This document shows, one piece after another, positions 23,972 through 33,634 of a stretch of DNA of 46,546 nt. A program made the position numbers and the translations under genes. Where the stretch lies: contig DDNC01000013.1 in NCBI GenBank assembly GCA_002340985.1, positions 17,046-63,591 on the forward strand, written 5' to 3'. Position 1 is the stretch's first letter. Each line of letters opens with the position of its first letter. The notes beneath the pieces are model-generated. The model saw only the letters and a list, made by a program, of their open reading frames with translations, was not told the DNA's origin and ran no database searches. The DNA comes from Firmicutes bacterium UBA2530 (GTDB lineage: Bacteria; Bacillota; Clostridia; Tissierellales; Sedimentibacteraceae).

Positions 23972-26900
23972 TCAATTGTTCTTCATAGCAATATTTTTTT
24001 CTCCCAATAAGGCTTTCAGCTTTTCAATCAATTCCTTACTGTCAATATTTACCCAATTTTTCTCCGGTAAAACCATATTTGCCTTTTCCTGCTGATTGTA
24101 TATTATAACACAATCATTTCCGGAGTACACGGAAATAGTGTTAAGCAGCTCTTTTTTTATGTCTTTGTAATGCTCCGAATCCGCAACCTTTAAGTATACC
24201 TTTCGTGAAGCCTGTTTTTCCGGTGTGGATGGCATTTCTTTTTTTAATTCCGTAATTTTGTTGCATATGAGCTTTGGTGCATCTTCTTCTGATGCATCTA
24301 TATTACCCTCAACAAGCACTATACTGTCTTCATGTAAAATTTCTCTGTATCTCTCGTAAATTTGCGGAAAAATTATTACCTCAACCGTTCCGTATAAATC
24401 TTCCAGTGTAACGAATGCCATCATATTGTTATTTTTAGTTATTTTATTTTGTTTTTTAATAATTATTCCGCCAATTATTACCCTGCTTCCGTCAGTTATC
24501 CCGCTGTTATTTTCAGATTCCCCGATTTCGGCTATTTCGCTGGTATTGGTCGTAGCTGACTTCTCAAGCTCCTTTTCATACTCTGATAATGGATGTCCGC
24601 TTAAGTATACTCCAACCATCTCCTTTTCCATAGACAACAGAACCTTTTCATTAAATTCAGGCAAATTCGGAAGTTCATCCCTGTTTGAAAAATCTGTACT
24701 GATTGAAACAGCATCGTCAAACAATGAAAATTGGCCTTCTATGTTTTTTTTCTTTTGACTGACAACCGTATCTATGATTCTTTCATATACTTCAATAAGC
24801 TGGGCACGCCTTGCATTTAAGAAATCAAAAGCTCCACATTTTATAAGGGATTCAATCTGTCTCTTGTTAAGAACACCCTGGTCCACCTTTGTGCAGAAAT
24901 CTGAAAAGGAAACAAATTTTCCTTTCTCTTCCCTTGCTTTTATAATTTCTGCAATCACGTTAGTGCCCACATTTTTTACCGCAGCAAGTCCAAAACGTAT
25001 TTTTCCCTTTTCTACGGTAAATTTACCGCTGCTTTCATTTACATCAGGAGGAAGGATCTCTATTCCCAGCCTCTTGCACTCTCTGATATACAGAGATACT
25101 GTTCCTGAACTGCCCATAATGCTTGAAATCAAAGCAGCCATAAATTCCACAGGATAGTAAAGCTTCAGCCATGCTGTCTCATATGCAAGTGCGGCATATG
25201 CCACTGAATGGGCCTTAGGAAATGCATACTTTGCAAATTCAACCATTAAATCGTATATGTCATTGGCTGCCTGCTCGTCAACGCCGTTGTTAACAGCGCC
25301 CAGTATGGCAGATTCTCCCTTTTCTGCAGCCTTTCCATATATGAAGTTCTTTCTTTCCTCAAGCATGACGCTCATTTTTTTCTTTCCCATTGCACGTCTC
25401 AGAAGGTCTGAGCGTCCCATAGTAAACCCGCCTACATCTCTTACAATCTGCATTACCTGCTCCTGGTATACCATACAGCCATATGTAACGTTCAGAATAT
25501 GCTCAAGCTTAGGATGAAGATAAGTAACAGAATTAGGGTTAAGTTTATTTTTTATATAAACGGGTATTTGTCCCATTGGACCCGGTCTGTACAGAGCATT
25601 GGCTGCTGACAGATTTTCAAATTCCGTCGGCTTAAGCTCGCTTAGAAACGCTCTCATGCCGGAGCTTTCAAACTGGAATATCCCCAGTGTCTCTGCATTT
25701 GCAAACAGCTTGTAAACTCTGCTGTCATCATATCTGCAGCTGCTGAAATCAACCTTTACACCATGCTCTTTTTCAATCAGCTCTATGGCATCCCTTATAA
25801 CCGTTAGTGTTCTAAGCCCCAAAAAGTCCATTTTCAAGAGACCAAGCTCTTCAAGCTCCACCATGTTGAACTGTGTCGTTATAATATCCTTGTTTCTTGA
25901 CAGTGGCACATATTCCGTAACATCCTCTTTGGAAATAAGCACCCCCGCCGCATGAGTTGACGCATGCCTCGGCAGCCCTTCAACCTTCAAAGCCATATCA
26001 ATTAGCTTCTTGACCTTCATATCACCGTCGTATAAGTCCTTAAGCTCCTTGTTTACTTCAAGCGCTTTTGATATGGTCATTCCCAAACTCATAGGCACCT
26101 TTTTCGCAATGAAATCCACCTCTCCGTAAGAAAGATTAAGTGCTCTTCCCACATCCCTCAACGAGCCTCTTGCTGCCATGGTACCAAATGTTATAATTTG
26201 CGCAACCTTTTCTTTACCGTACTTGCTCCTTACATAATCTATGACCTCCTCACGGCGCTCATAGCAGAAGTCAACGTCTATATCCGGCATGCTCACACGC
26301 TCAGGGTTTAAAAACCTTTCAAAAATCAGGCTGTATTCAATTGGGTCTATATTTGTTATCTTCATGGAGTACGCCACAAGGCTTCCTGCAGCTGAACCTC
26401 TTCCCGGCCCAACCATTATTTTGTTATCTCTGGCATATTTTATAAAGTCCCAGACTATGAGAAAGTAATCCACGTAGCCCATCTGCTCGATAACTCCGAT
26501 TTCGTAATCCAGTCTCTCTTGCAGCTCTTCCGTAATATTTCCGTATCTTTCAGCCAGTCCCTTCTGGCATATTTTTCTGAAATACCCCGACTTCGTGTAG
26601 CCCTGCGGTATTTTGAATTCAGGAAGATGCACAGTATCAAAATCAAGCTCCACATTGCATCTATCTGCTATGTCCGCAGTGTTTTTCAATGCTTCCTCAG
26701 GGAAAAGCTCTACCATTTCATCATAGGATTTCAGGTAGAACTCATCAGATGGGAACTTCATCCTATCTTCATCTGCCACAGTATTCTGCATCTGTATGCA
26801 TAGAAGAACATCGTGAAAGTATGCGTCCGCCTTGTTTATATAATGAACATCATTGGTTGCAACAAGCTTTATACCCGTCTCCCGGCTTATTTTTATAAGC

Positions 26901-27469
26901 TCTCGGTTAACTGCCTGCTGCTCCTTCATTCCATGGTCCTGAAGCTCTAAAAAGAAGTTATTTCCTCCGAATATTTCCTTATACAGCAAGGCTGTTTTCA
27001 CAGCCTCCTCATAATTTCCGTCAAGAAGGTATGACTGAACCTCTCCAGCCAAGCAAGCGCTTAGAGCAATTATTCCTCTGCTGTTTTCTCTGAGTATCTC
27101 ATGGTCTATACGCGGTTTATAATAATATCCGTCCACAAAACCCGCGGAGCAAAGCTTTATAATATTTTTCCATCCCTCGTAATTTTCGGCAAGCAACACT
27201 AAATGATATTGGCTTTTATCCTTTTGCGGATCCTTATCCGTCATTCTACGAGGCGATACATATGCTTCAAATCCCAATACCGGCTTTATTCCGGCTTTTT
27301 TTGCCTGCTTGAAAAATTCCACAACACCATACATGGAGCCGTGGTCCGTAATGGCCAGGGAGTCCATGTTAAGCTCCTTTGCTTTGTTCACCAATTCTTC
27401 AATTCTGCACGCACCGTCAAGAAGGCTGTATTCGGTGTGCACATGTAGATGTGTAAATTTATTGTTCAT
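23972..27469 (-). CDS. dnaE: DNA polymerase III alpha subunit (DnaE)
   Basis: 1165 residues. An N-terminal PHP domain opens with THLHVHTEYSLLDG. The palm carries PDIDVDF with Asp396 and Asp398, and the third acidic residue Asp548 in KMDFLGL. An helix-hairpin-helix region is followed by an OB fold near 985-1060 (VTLEDLYGTVEVIIFP) and a short C-terminal domain. In low-GC Gram-positives DnaE extends primers and PolC does bulk synthesis; a polC elsewhere is expected. The ATG lies two bases after the stop of the second chrA gene and lacks a strong SD of its own, so it may be translated by coupling. pfkA, pyk and ytvI follow. Confidence 0.96.
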   Translation of the reverse strand: MNNKFTHLHVHTEYSLLDGACRIEELVNKAKELNMDSLAITDHGSMYGVVEFFKQAKKAGIKPVLGFEAYVSPRRMTDKDPQKDKSQYHLVLLAENYEGWKNIIKLCSAGFVDGYYYKPRIDHEILRENSRGIIALSACLAGEVQSYLLDGNYEEAVKTALLYKEIFGGNNFFLELQDHGMKEQQAVNRELIKISRETGIKLVATNDVHYINKADAYFHDVLLCIQMQNTVADEDRMKFPSDEFYLKSYDEMVELFPEEALKNTADIADRCNVELDFDTVHLPEFKIPQGYTKSGYFRKICQKGLAERYGNITEELQERLDYEIGVIEQMGYVDYFLIVWDFIKYARDNKIMVGPGRGSAAGSLVAYSMKITNIDPIEYSLIFERFLNPERVSMPDIDVDFCYERREEVIDYVRSKYGKEKVAQIITFGTMAARGSLRDVGRALNLSYGEVDFIAKKVPMSLGMTISKALEVNKELKDLYDGDMKVKKLIDMALKVEGLPRHASTHAAGVLISKEDVTEYVPLSRNKDIITTQFNMVELEELGLLKMDFLGLRTLTVIRDAIELIEKEHGVKVDFSSCRYDDSRVYKLFANAETLGIFQFESSGMRAFLSELKPTEFENLSAANALYRPGPMGQIPVYIKNKLNPNSVTYLHPKLEHILNVTYGCMVYQEQVMQIVRDVGGFTMGRSDLLRRAMGKKKMSVMLEERKNFIYGKAAEKGESAILGAVNNGVDEQAANDIYDLMVEFAKYAFPKAHSVAYAALAYETAWLKLYYPVEFMAALISSIMGSSGTVSLYIRECKRLGIEILPPDVNESSGKFTVEKGKIRFGLAAVKNVGTNVIAEIIKAREEKGKFVSFSDFCTKVDQGVLNKRQIESLIKCGAFDFLNARRAQLIEVYERIIDTVVSQKKKNIEGQFSLFDDAVSISTDFSNRDELPNLPEFNEKVLLSMEKEMVGVYLSGHPLSEYEKELEKSATTNTSEIAEIGESENNSGITDGSRVIIGGIIIKKQNKITKNNNMMAFVTLEDLYGTVEVIIFPQIYERYREILHEDSIVLVEGNIDASEEDAPKLICNKITELKKEMPSTPEKQASRKVYLKVADSEHYKDIKKELLNTISVYSGNDCVIIYNQQEKANMVLPEKNWVNIDSKELIEKLKALLGEKNIAMKNN

Positions 27470-27471
27470 AG

Positions 27472-28044
27472 CTATATAATCCCATAAATAAATATTCCTA
27501 TGACACCTGTAGCAAGCATAATTTTCATAGGATCAAGCTTATACTTTCTCAGCACAAATAACCCTATGGCAACCAAGGCTACTGAAATAAAATTTATATC
27601 ATTAAGAGTCATATTTCCAATAGTAACATCCTCAGATTTAAAAACAGCAAGCAGCAATATTGATATTCCCGCAGATGCTATCAGTGAAACAACTGCCGGT
27701 CTCAGTCCCTTAAGCACACCCTGAATACTGGATAAGTTCTTATATTTGAAGTAAAAGTAGGCTAAAGTAAGCACTATTATGCATGAGGGTGTCACGCTGC
27801 CCACAGTGGCAACTATGGCACCCGGCAAACCCGCAACCTTTGTTCCCACAAACGTTGAAGCATTAAGTGCAATAGGTCCCGGTGTCATTTGGGAGATTGT
27901 GAGCAAATCCGCAAATTCCGCCAAAGACAGCCATTCATGTACCTCGAGAACCTGATGTTCTATCAAAGGAAGAGAAGCATAGCCTCCCCCAATGCTAAAT
28001 AATCCTATCTGAAAAAAACTCCAGAACACTTCTAATAATATCAT
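27472..28044 (-). CDS. chrA: Chromate-transporter family protein, second half
   Basis: 190 residues, about five membrane helices. The CHR-domain signature is FSIGGGYASLPLIEHQV...WLSLAEFADLLTISQMTPGPIALNASTFVG. It is one half of a split ChrA; its first codons overlap the upstream CHR gene by four bases (ATGA), so the halves are made together and probably form a heterodimer. Named for chromate efflux, but in anaerobes the natural anion (sulfate, chromate or other) is unproven. dnaE starts two bases after its stop. Confidence 0.88.
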   Translation of the reverse strand: MILLEVFWSFFQIGLFSIGGGYASLPLIEHQVLEVHEWLSLAEFADLLTISQMTPGPIALNASTFVGTKVAGLPGAIVATVGSVTPSCIIVLTLAYFYFKYKNLSSIQGVLKGLRPAVVSLIASAGISILLLAVFKSEDVTIGNMTLNDINFISVALVAIGLFVLRKYKLDPMKIMLATGVIGIFIYGII

Positions 28045-28610
28045 GACTGTCTGCCCTCCTTCTTGTAAATGTTGTAGTAAAAGCCTCCGAAGGCTCCGCT
28101 TAATATTATTATCAGTGCGGCATTTATATTAAATACGACGGCAGCAATAAACGATACAATCATGACAAGTATGTATACAATGTTTTTAGTTTTAATAATA
28201 TCTTTTACCATCTTGATTATAACGTCTAAAATCACTGCTGCAATTCCTGCTCTCATTCCAAGCAGCAGAGCGTTTATAATTCTATTTTCCTTGAAGATAT
28301 CATAAAATTGTGCTACAACAGTTATAATGATAAGAGGAGGGAGCACAGTTCCCAGTATCGTTACAAATGCTCCAAATACACCAGCAATTCTATATCCTAC
28401 CATTATTGAGGTATTGACAGCAATGGCTCCCGGCGCTGACTGTGAAATTGCAACAAGATTCAACATTTCCTCCTCATCAATCCATTTGAGCTCTTCAACA
28501 AATTTCTTTCTCATCAGCGGAACAATTACATATCCTCCCCCTATGGTAAAAGCGCTCAGAGTAAATGTCGACCAAAACAACTTCAAATAAAACTTAAAAT
28601 TTCTTTCCAT
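28041..28610 (-). CDS. chrA: Chromate-transporter family protein, first half
   Basis: 189 residues from the ATG eight bases after AAGG; an ATG six bases earlier is too close to the SD. CHR signature: FTIGGGYVIVPLMRKKFVEE...NLVAISQSAPGAIAVNTSIMVGYRIAG, then four hydrophobic segments. It pairs with the 27472-28044 gene by a 4-base overlap. It lies 24 bases behind cls, with no terminator between, so cls may supply the promoter for this unit. Confidence 0.88.
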   Translation of the reverse strand: MERNFKFYLKLFWSTFTLSAFTIGGGYVIVPLMRKKFVEELKWIDEEEMLNLVAISQSAPGAIAVNTSIMVGYRIAGVFGAFVTILGTVLPPLIIITVVAQFYDIFKENRIINALLLGMRAGIAAVILDVIIKMVKDIIKTKNIVYILVMIVSFIAAVVFNINAALIIILSGAFGGFYYNIYKKEGRQS

Positions 28611-28634
28611 TTTCATTTCCTTCTTTACAATATA

Positions 28635-30167
28635 TTACATGAGAGGTGCAAATATTTTAAGAATAGTTCTTATTATCTTTTTCACCTTCGATATGCCTCT
28701 CACTTTTTCCAATGTTATTTTTTCGCTTGCCTCCAATGCTTTCAGAGTGCTTTTCTTGACCTGCTCAACACTGCTTGTTCTATACATCCATACCCCGCAT
28801 TCAAAATGAAGATAAAGACTTCTGTAATCAAGATTTATGGTCCCCACAACCGCATATCTGTCATCAACTACAAATGTCTTTCCGTGATTGAAGCCCGGTG
28901 TATATTGATAAATAGAAACCCCCGCCTCCAGCAGTTCTTCGTAGCTTGACTGAGTTACCGCAAATGCATATTTTTTATCAGGAATGTTCGGAGTGAGTAT
29001 TCTCACATCCACACCTCTCTTAGCTGCCAGGCATAATGCCACCATCATTTTATTGTCCGCTATGAGGTATGGCGTTTCAATATAAATATAATTTTCCGCC
29101 TGATTAATAAGGTTTAAATACACTGCCTCGCTCACGTGTTCATCGTCCATGGGACTGTCATCAAATGGCTGTACAAAGCCGTGGCAATTACATTTGTCTT
29201 CCATCTCCGGAGAAACAAATCTGCTGTAATCCTCTTTTGTTTTTCTCAAAAAAGTCCACATGGACAGGAACATGACAGTAAGGCTCCAAACCGCATCCCC
29301 CTGTATTTTAATTGCACAGTCTCTCCAATGGCCAAATTTTTCGCGTTCATTAATATATTCATCCGCAATATTTGACCCTCCGGTAAATCCGGTTTTCCCG
29401 TCTATAACCACAATTTTTCTGTGATCTCTGTTATTGAGACGAAAGGAAAGCACAGGAATAAACGGATTGAAAACACAGCATTTAATTCCATATGCCTCCA
29501 TTTGCTTATTATATCTGAAAGGCAGCTTAAACATGCATCCAACATCGTCATAAATCAGTCGCACATCAACTCCCTTTGCAGCCTTTTCCTTTAATATTTC
29601 AAGTATCGAATTCCACATAACACCTTCTTCTATTATGAAAAATTCAAGAAAGATAAATTTTTCCGCACTTTTTAATTCATTTAAAAGCCGGTTGAAAAAT
29701 TCTTCTCCCGAGGGCAGAAACTCGGTATGCGAGTTGTTATACACAGGGCAAAGCGTATATTTCTCAATATACTTACATTGATTATACGCAACGCTGTTTT
29801 CTTCCTTAAGCATATTGACCGTTTCCGGATTCTGATTCATAAACTCCTTCATTTTATCAGTAATCTGCGACATGCTTATTTTCATTTTGCTTGTTAGCCC
29901 CGTTCCTCCCACCATCAAATAAAATAATCCTCCAAAAACCGGAAAAATCATTATGGGTATTATCCACGCAACTTTATAAGCAGGGTCGCTCCTGCTATTT
30001 AATATGTATAGTACTGCCAATATGCTTATGGCCGTAAAAAGCATGTCAAACCAAAAAAAGTAATTGCTAAATTTGACTACCATAACTATCAGCGTAAAAA
30101 GCTGCATCAAAATAGAAAGAGATACAAGTACTACCCTGTTAAACAATATATTTCTTATTCTTTGCAT
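28635..30167 (-). CDS. cls: Cardiolipin synthase (PLD superfamily)
   Basis: 510 residues. Two N-terminal membrane helices (about 12-32 and 40-58) and a third near 66-88, then two phospholipase-D HKD motifs: His249-Lys251-Asp256 (NNRDHRKIVVIDGKTGFTGG) and His428-Lys430-Asp435 (FNHGKTFVVDDRYAVVGTIN). It condenses two phosphatidylglycerols to cardiolipin and glycerol at the membrane. The length is typical for Firmicutes Cls. The RBS is weak (TTGGTG). A good promoter lies at 30207-30235. It is the first gene of a minus-strand run that continues into chrA-chrA-dnaE. Confidence 0.94.
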   Translation of the reverse strand: MQRIRNILFNRVVLVSLSILMQLFTLIVMVVKFSNYFFWFDMLFTAISILAVLYILNSRSDPAYKVAWIIPIMIFPVFGGLFYLMVGGTGLTSKMKISMSQITDKMKEFMNQNPETVNMLKEENSVAYNQCKYIEKYTLCPVYNNSHTEFLPSGEEFFNRLLNELKSAEKFIFLEFFIIEEGVMWNSILEILKEKAAKGVDVRLIYDDVGCMFKLPFRYNKQMEAYGIKCCVFNPFIPVLSFRLNNRDHRKIVVIDGKTGFTGGSNIADEYINEREKFGHWRDCAIKIQGDAVWSLTVMFLSMWTFLRKTKEDYSRFVSPEMEDKCNCHGFVQPFDDSPMDDEHVSEAVYLNLINQAENYIYIETPYLIADNKMMVALCLAAKRGVDVRILTPNIPDKKYAFAVTQSSYEELLEAGVSIYQYTPGFNHGKTFVVDDRYAVVGTINLDYRSLYLHFECGVWMYRTSSVEQVKKSTLKALEASEKITLEKVRGISKVKKIIRTILKIFAPLM

Positions 30168-30206
30168 AAAGCACCAACTGATGATTATTTTTGTTTCTGA
30201 TTATTG

Positions 30207-30235
30207 ATTGTATCAAATAATGAGAATTTTGTAAA
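30207..30235 (-). promoter_or_regulatory. Sigma-A promoter of cls
   Basis: Minus strand TTTACA (30230-30235), 17-bp spacer, TACAAT (30207-30212) preceded by TGA. It may drive the whole cls to ytvI run. Confidence 0.7.
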
Positions 30236-30276
30236 TAGCACTCCGATTTGCCATAGAAAAAGGCATGACATAATAA

Positions 30277-30297
30277 AAGAGCCGCTGTGCGGCTCTT
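30277..30297 (-). terminator. Terminator after cstA
   Basis: A 9-bp stem AAGAGCCGC / GCGGCTCTT with a 3-base loop, then TTATT on the minus strand, 12 bases past the cstA stop. Confidence 0.8.
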
Positions 30298-30309
30298 CAG
30301 TATTATTTG

Positions 30310-31791
30310 CTATGATATTACGTTGTTTAAAATCTGATCTTTTTGTGTTGCGCTGTGCTTTCTTACAAACAACACATAGCCTACACAGAACAGTGCTGCA
30401 AGCGCATATGATGCCGTGTAGCTTCCTTCCATTCCAACGAGCTTGTCGAGATTCAATCCGATAGGTGCGTGGAATATAAAGCTTAATGTAACAAAGAAAT
30501 AGAATACTCCGGGGATCAATGAAACCAGGTAGTTCTTTCCTGTTATATACAGATAAACAGATATTGTTGCCAAAGCAAATGTAGCTACAAACTGATTTGT
30601 AAATGCAAAGTATCTCCAAAGAATGTTGAATCCCTGTGGGCTTTGCTTAGCATAGTACAATACGAATATAGCCGGTATAAACAGACATGCTGTTGTTATA
30701 ATTCTGTTTCTTGAAACTTTCTGGTCAATGTTAAACTGCTCAGCAACCATAAGTCTCAACGATCTGAACGCTGTGTCTCCTGATGTTATAGGAAGTACTA
30801 TAACTCCTACGATGGCTATCATGCCGCCTATTGGTCCAAGGAAAGTTTTTGAAACCATTCCTACTATTATAGTTGGTGCCGTAGCCACGTCTGTTCCTCT
30901 TCCGAACAATACCATAGCTCCTGCTGCCCAGCACATTGCTATGAAGCCCTCAACAAGCATCATGTTAAAGAATGTAGTTCTTCCTTCTTTTTCACTCTTA
31001 ACAGTTCTGGAAATCAAGGTAGCCTGCGTTGCATGGAATCCTGACATTATACCGCATGCAACCGTAATGAAGAATACAGGGATGAACGGTAACTTCTGCG
31101 GGTGCTGGCTGAACATTCCTGAGAATGAAAGGTTCGTAAGGTTTGCACCTCCGTCAAGCATAACTCCGGCAAAAATTCCCACTGCTGAAAGAATTAAAAA
31201 TCCTCCAAATATAGGATATACTCTTCCTATTATTGCGTCTATTGGGAACAATGTAGCTACAAGGTAGTAGAGGAATATCAATCCGTAAACTATCCATACA
31301 GTAGGATTTGAAACTGCAGCTTCCTGTGAAAGAACCTGTGTAACAATCAAGTCTCCAGGTGTGTATACAAAAACAACCCCTACCAGGAACATCAATATCC
31401 ACAGGAAGAAGTTATACGCTTTAATAACTTTATTTCCAAGATATTTTTTTATTAATTTAGGCATTTGTGCTCCGCCGTTTCTCATAGAAATCATTCCTGA
31501 GAAATAGTCGTGCATTGAACCGGCTATAACGCATCCTATTGGAATAGTTATAAATGCCACAGGTCCGAACAGTATACCCTGAATAGGTCCGAATATAGGT
31601 CCTGTGCCCGCTATATTCAGCAATTCAATCAATGAGTTTTTCCATTTTTTCATTACTACAAAGTCCACACCGTCAGCCTTTGCAATTGCCGGTGTTTCTC
31701 TGTCATCCGGTCCAAATACTTTTTCACAGAAAGCTCCGTAAAAGTATCCGCCGACAACAAGAATTATAATTCCGATTAAAAATGTTGCCAT
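30310..31791 (-). CDS. cstA: CstA-family membrane transporter (carbon starvation protein)
   Basis: 493 residues with 13 or so membrane helices. The N-terminal VDFVVMKKWKNSLIELLNIAGTGPIFGPIQGILFGP and the later SGFHATQATLISRTVKSE and ITSGDTAFRSLR segments are CstA hallmarks. E. coli CstA is about 700 residues; this is the shorter Firmicutes form. Known members take up pyruvate or peptides during nutrient limitation. RBS AAGGAGGTAA. A single gene with its own promoter (31865-31893) and terminator. The substrate is inferred from family only. Confidence 0.92.
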   Translation of the reverse strand: MATFLIGIIILVVGGYFYGAFCEKVFGPDDRETPAIAKADGVDFVVMKKWKNSLIELLNIAGTGPIFGPIQGILFGPVAFITIPIGCVIAGSMHDYFSGMISMRNGGAQMPKLIKKYLGNKVIKAYNFFLWILMFLVGVVFVYTPGDLIVTQVLSQEAAVSNPTVWIVYGLIFLYYLVATLFPIDAIIGRVYPIFGGFLILSAVGIFAGVMLDGGANLTNLSFSGMFSQHPQKLPFIPVFFITVACGIMSGFHATQATLISRTVKSEKEGRTTFFNMMLVEGFIAMCWAAGAMVLFGRGTDVATAPTIIVGMVSKTFLGPIGGMIAIVGVIVLPITSGDTAFRSLRLMVAEQFNIDQKVSRNRIITTACLFIPAIFVLYYAKQSPQGFNILWRYFAFTNQFVATFALATISVYLYITGKNYLVSLIPGVFYFFVTLSFIFHAPIGLNLDKLVGMEGSYTASYALAALFCVGYVLFVRKHSATQKDQILNNVIS

Positions 31792-31864
31792 AAAAAATTA
31801 CCTCCTTATTTTAAATAAAAATACTGTAAAATAAATAATATTGTACTCTTTATTTCACATTTTC

Positions 31865-31893
31865 ATTTTACTCATATTATAGCTTCATGTCAA
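31865..31893 (-). promoter_or_regulatory. Sigma-A promoter of cstA
   Basis: Minus strand TTGACA (31888-31893), 17-bp spacer, TAAAAT (31865-31870). The leader is about 65 bases and AT-rich; no riboswitch seen. Confidence 0.7.
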
Positions 31894-31975
31894 TATTTAT
31901 TTACACCCGTTCCATTTTTTTCAATAAATTGAAATATATCATTATAACAAATTTACAACCCTGTGCAATATACCC

Positions 31976-32782
31976 TTATTTTTTTGCAGCATAGCAGCTC
32001 AGCATATAAGAAAGCGTACCGCATACCACAAGCACAATAAATCCCGAAAGAAAAAGCTCCGGCGATTCAGTCTGCGGCAATATGGCAATTATAGAGCCCA
32101 ATACCAGCCCCAATATTGTATAATATGTCATTCCGTATGCATGCTCAAAAAGAAGAGATATAATCTTTGCAAACAGCAGGACACTCAGTACAAATCCAAT
32201 TCCAAGAAAAAATATAAACGCTATATTCAAATCTGATATGGCTCCTATGACAGTCTCATAAGCACCCATGTACATAAGAATAATGGATGCGCTTATACCC
32301 GGTATTATGGTGCCAAAGCCTATTATTATGCCATATATCACTACGTGAACAGGACTTGTTTCCACATCCTTTATTATATTGACAGCATTGTTTTCGAGAT
32401 ATGTAATTATCAAGGTAAAGGTTAATGAGATTATAAACGGGGCAAGATATTTGTTTCTATACCCTTTTTTGTTTGCCTCATTTACGACCGCAGGGAACGT
32501 TCCCAGCATAAGTCCCGCAAAAGCGAATCTGACACCTTTTTCGTAATTTTGAAAAAGCAATTCTATTATTTGGCTAAATAATAGAACGCCGGCTCCACCA
32601 CCTATTCCCACAGGTATAAAAAACAGCAAATTTTGTTTGAAATTTCTGTCGAAATGCGCTATGAAATATGTAATTTTATCATAAAGCCCGAAAATAACAG
32701 CCAAAGCGCCACCACTTACCCCCGGAGCTATTGCACCGGCTCCCATTGCCATTCCCTTTAAAAATCCTGACATAAAATTCAT
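31976..32782 (-). CDS. DUF368 membrane protein (polyprenyl-phosphate transporter type)
   Basis: 268 residues from the ATG used here; a GTG four codons earlier is an alternative. Eight or so membrane helices. The N-terminal MAMGAGAIAPGVSGGALAVI and the later GFGTIIPGISASIILMYMGAYE are the paired Gly/Pro motifs of DUF368. Members of this family (PopT) have been shown to recycle undecaprenyl phosphate across the membrane for wall synthesis, so this is the likely role. A single gene with a good promoter; it ends 185 bases before cstA. The poor SD leaves the start uncertain by four codons. Confidence 0.88.
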   Translation of the reverse strand: MNFMSGFLKGMAMGAGAIAPGVSGGALAVIFGLYDKITYFIAHFDRNFKQNLLFFIPVGIGGGAGVLLFSQIIELLFQNYEKGVRFAFAGLMLGTFPAVVNEANKKGYRNKYLAPFIISLTFTLIITYLENNAVNIIKDVETSPVHVVIYGIIIGFGTIIPGISASIILMYMGAYETVIGAISDLNIAFIFFLGIGFVLSVLLFAKIISLLFEHAYGMTYYTILGLVLGSIIAILPQTESPELFLSGFIVLVVCGTLSYMLSCYAAKK

Positions 32783-32819
32783 ATTACCACACACCCTATG
32801 TTATTTGCTGCTTGGTATA

Positions 32820-32848
32820 ATTATATATTCAAATATTTTCGCAAACAA
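32820..32848 (-). promoter_or_regulatory. Sigma-A promoter of the DUF368 gene
   Basis: Minus strand TTGTTT (32843-32848), 17-bp spacer, TATAAT (32820-32825), about 38 bases before the start codon. Confidence 0.7.
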
Positions 32849-32930
32849 TAAAATTTTGTCACATTGCATTTATTATTTATTCATTAATATATTTGTTTTT
32901 ATATTTTACTACGCTTAACCCAATTAAAAT

Positions 32931-32974
32931 CGGCCTCCCGCTTTACAGATAAATCCTGTAAAACGTAGAGGCCG
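32931..32974 (-). terminator. Terminator after the rubrerythrin gene
   Basis: Outer stem CGGCCTC / GAGGCCG and inner stem TTTACAG / CTGTAAA with a small internal loop, then ATTTTAATT on the minus strand; 12 bases past the stop. Confidence 0.75.
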
Positions 32975-32986
32975 TCTCATTCCTGT

Positions 32987-33532
32987 TTAATAGTTTTCAC
33001 AGTTAAGCTGGTAATACCCCTGCGGATAATGACAAATCGGGCATATTTCAGGCGCACAATCGCTCCATACAAGATTTCCGCATATCATGCATACCCATAC
33101 AGTGCTGTATGTCTTGCAAAAAACCTGACCATTTCGTATGTTCTGAGCAAGCTGATTAAATCTGTACTGCTGGTGACGCTCAATAAGAGCAATACCTTCA
33201 AACATATTCGCAATATCAAAATATCCTTCTGTCCTGGCTGCTTCCGCATACTGCATGAACAGTTCGTTTCCCTCGTATCCTTCAGCCTCTGCTGCGGTCT
33301 CGAGATTCTCAAGTGTCGTGGGCATTGTTCCCTGCAGCATAAATCTCATCCATATTTCCGCATGCTGCTGCTCGTTCCTTGCAGTCAAATCAAATATGTT
33401 GCCGATTTGCTGATATCCTTCTCGCCGCGCGTGCTCGGCACTGATATTGTATCTTGTGCTTTCTGTTGCTTCAAGCTCGAAAGCTGTCTGTAAGTTTTTA
33501 TATGTCTGGCTATTGATAAAATCATTTACCAT
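32987..33532 (-). CDS. Rubrerythrin
   Basis: 181 residues. A ferritin-like diiron domain (1-135) joined to a C-terminal rubredoxin domain with C148-x2-C151 and C164-x2-C167. It reduces hydrogen peroxide in the cytoplasm of anaerobes using rubredoxin or NADH-linked electrons. Diiron ligands by comparison with the Desulfovibrio protein: Glu21, Glu54, His57, Glu84, Glu87 and Glu118. The last E-x-x-H reads E-R-H-Q, so the usual His position is Gln121 and the His is one residue early (see findings). RBS AGGGGATG. A single gene. Confidence 0.93.
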   Translation of the reverse strand: MVNDFINSQTYKNLQTAFELEATESTRYNISAEHARREGYQQIGNIFDLTARNEQQHAEIWMRFMLQGTMPTTLENLETAAEAEGYEGNELFMQYAEAARTEGYFDIANMFEGIALIERHQQYRFNQLAQNIRNGQVFCKTYSTVWVCMICGNLVWSDCAPEICPICHYPQGYYQLNCENY

Positions 33533-33634
33533 ATGTTCACATCCCCTAAGTATTATACATTATATTATGTATTGCTTTATAAGGTGTGAAGCATATACTA
33601 AATTTTCAACAGTTACTCTTCTGTCAGTCTTTCA

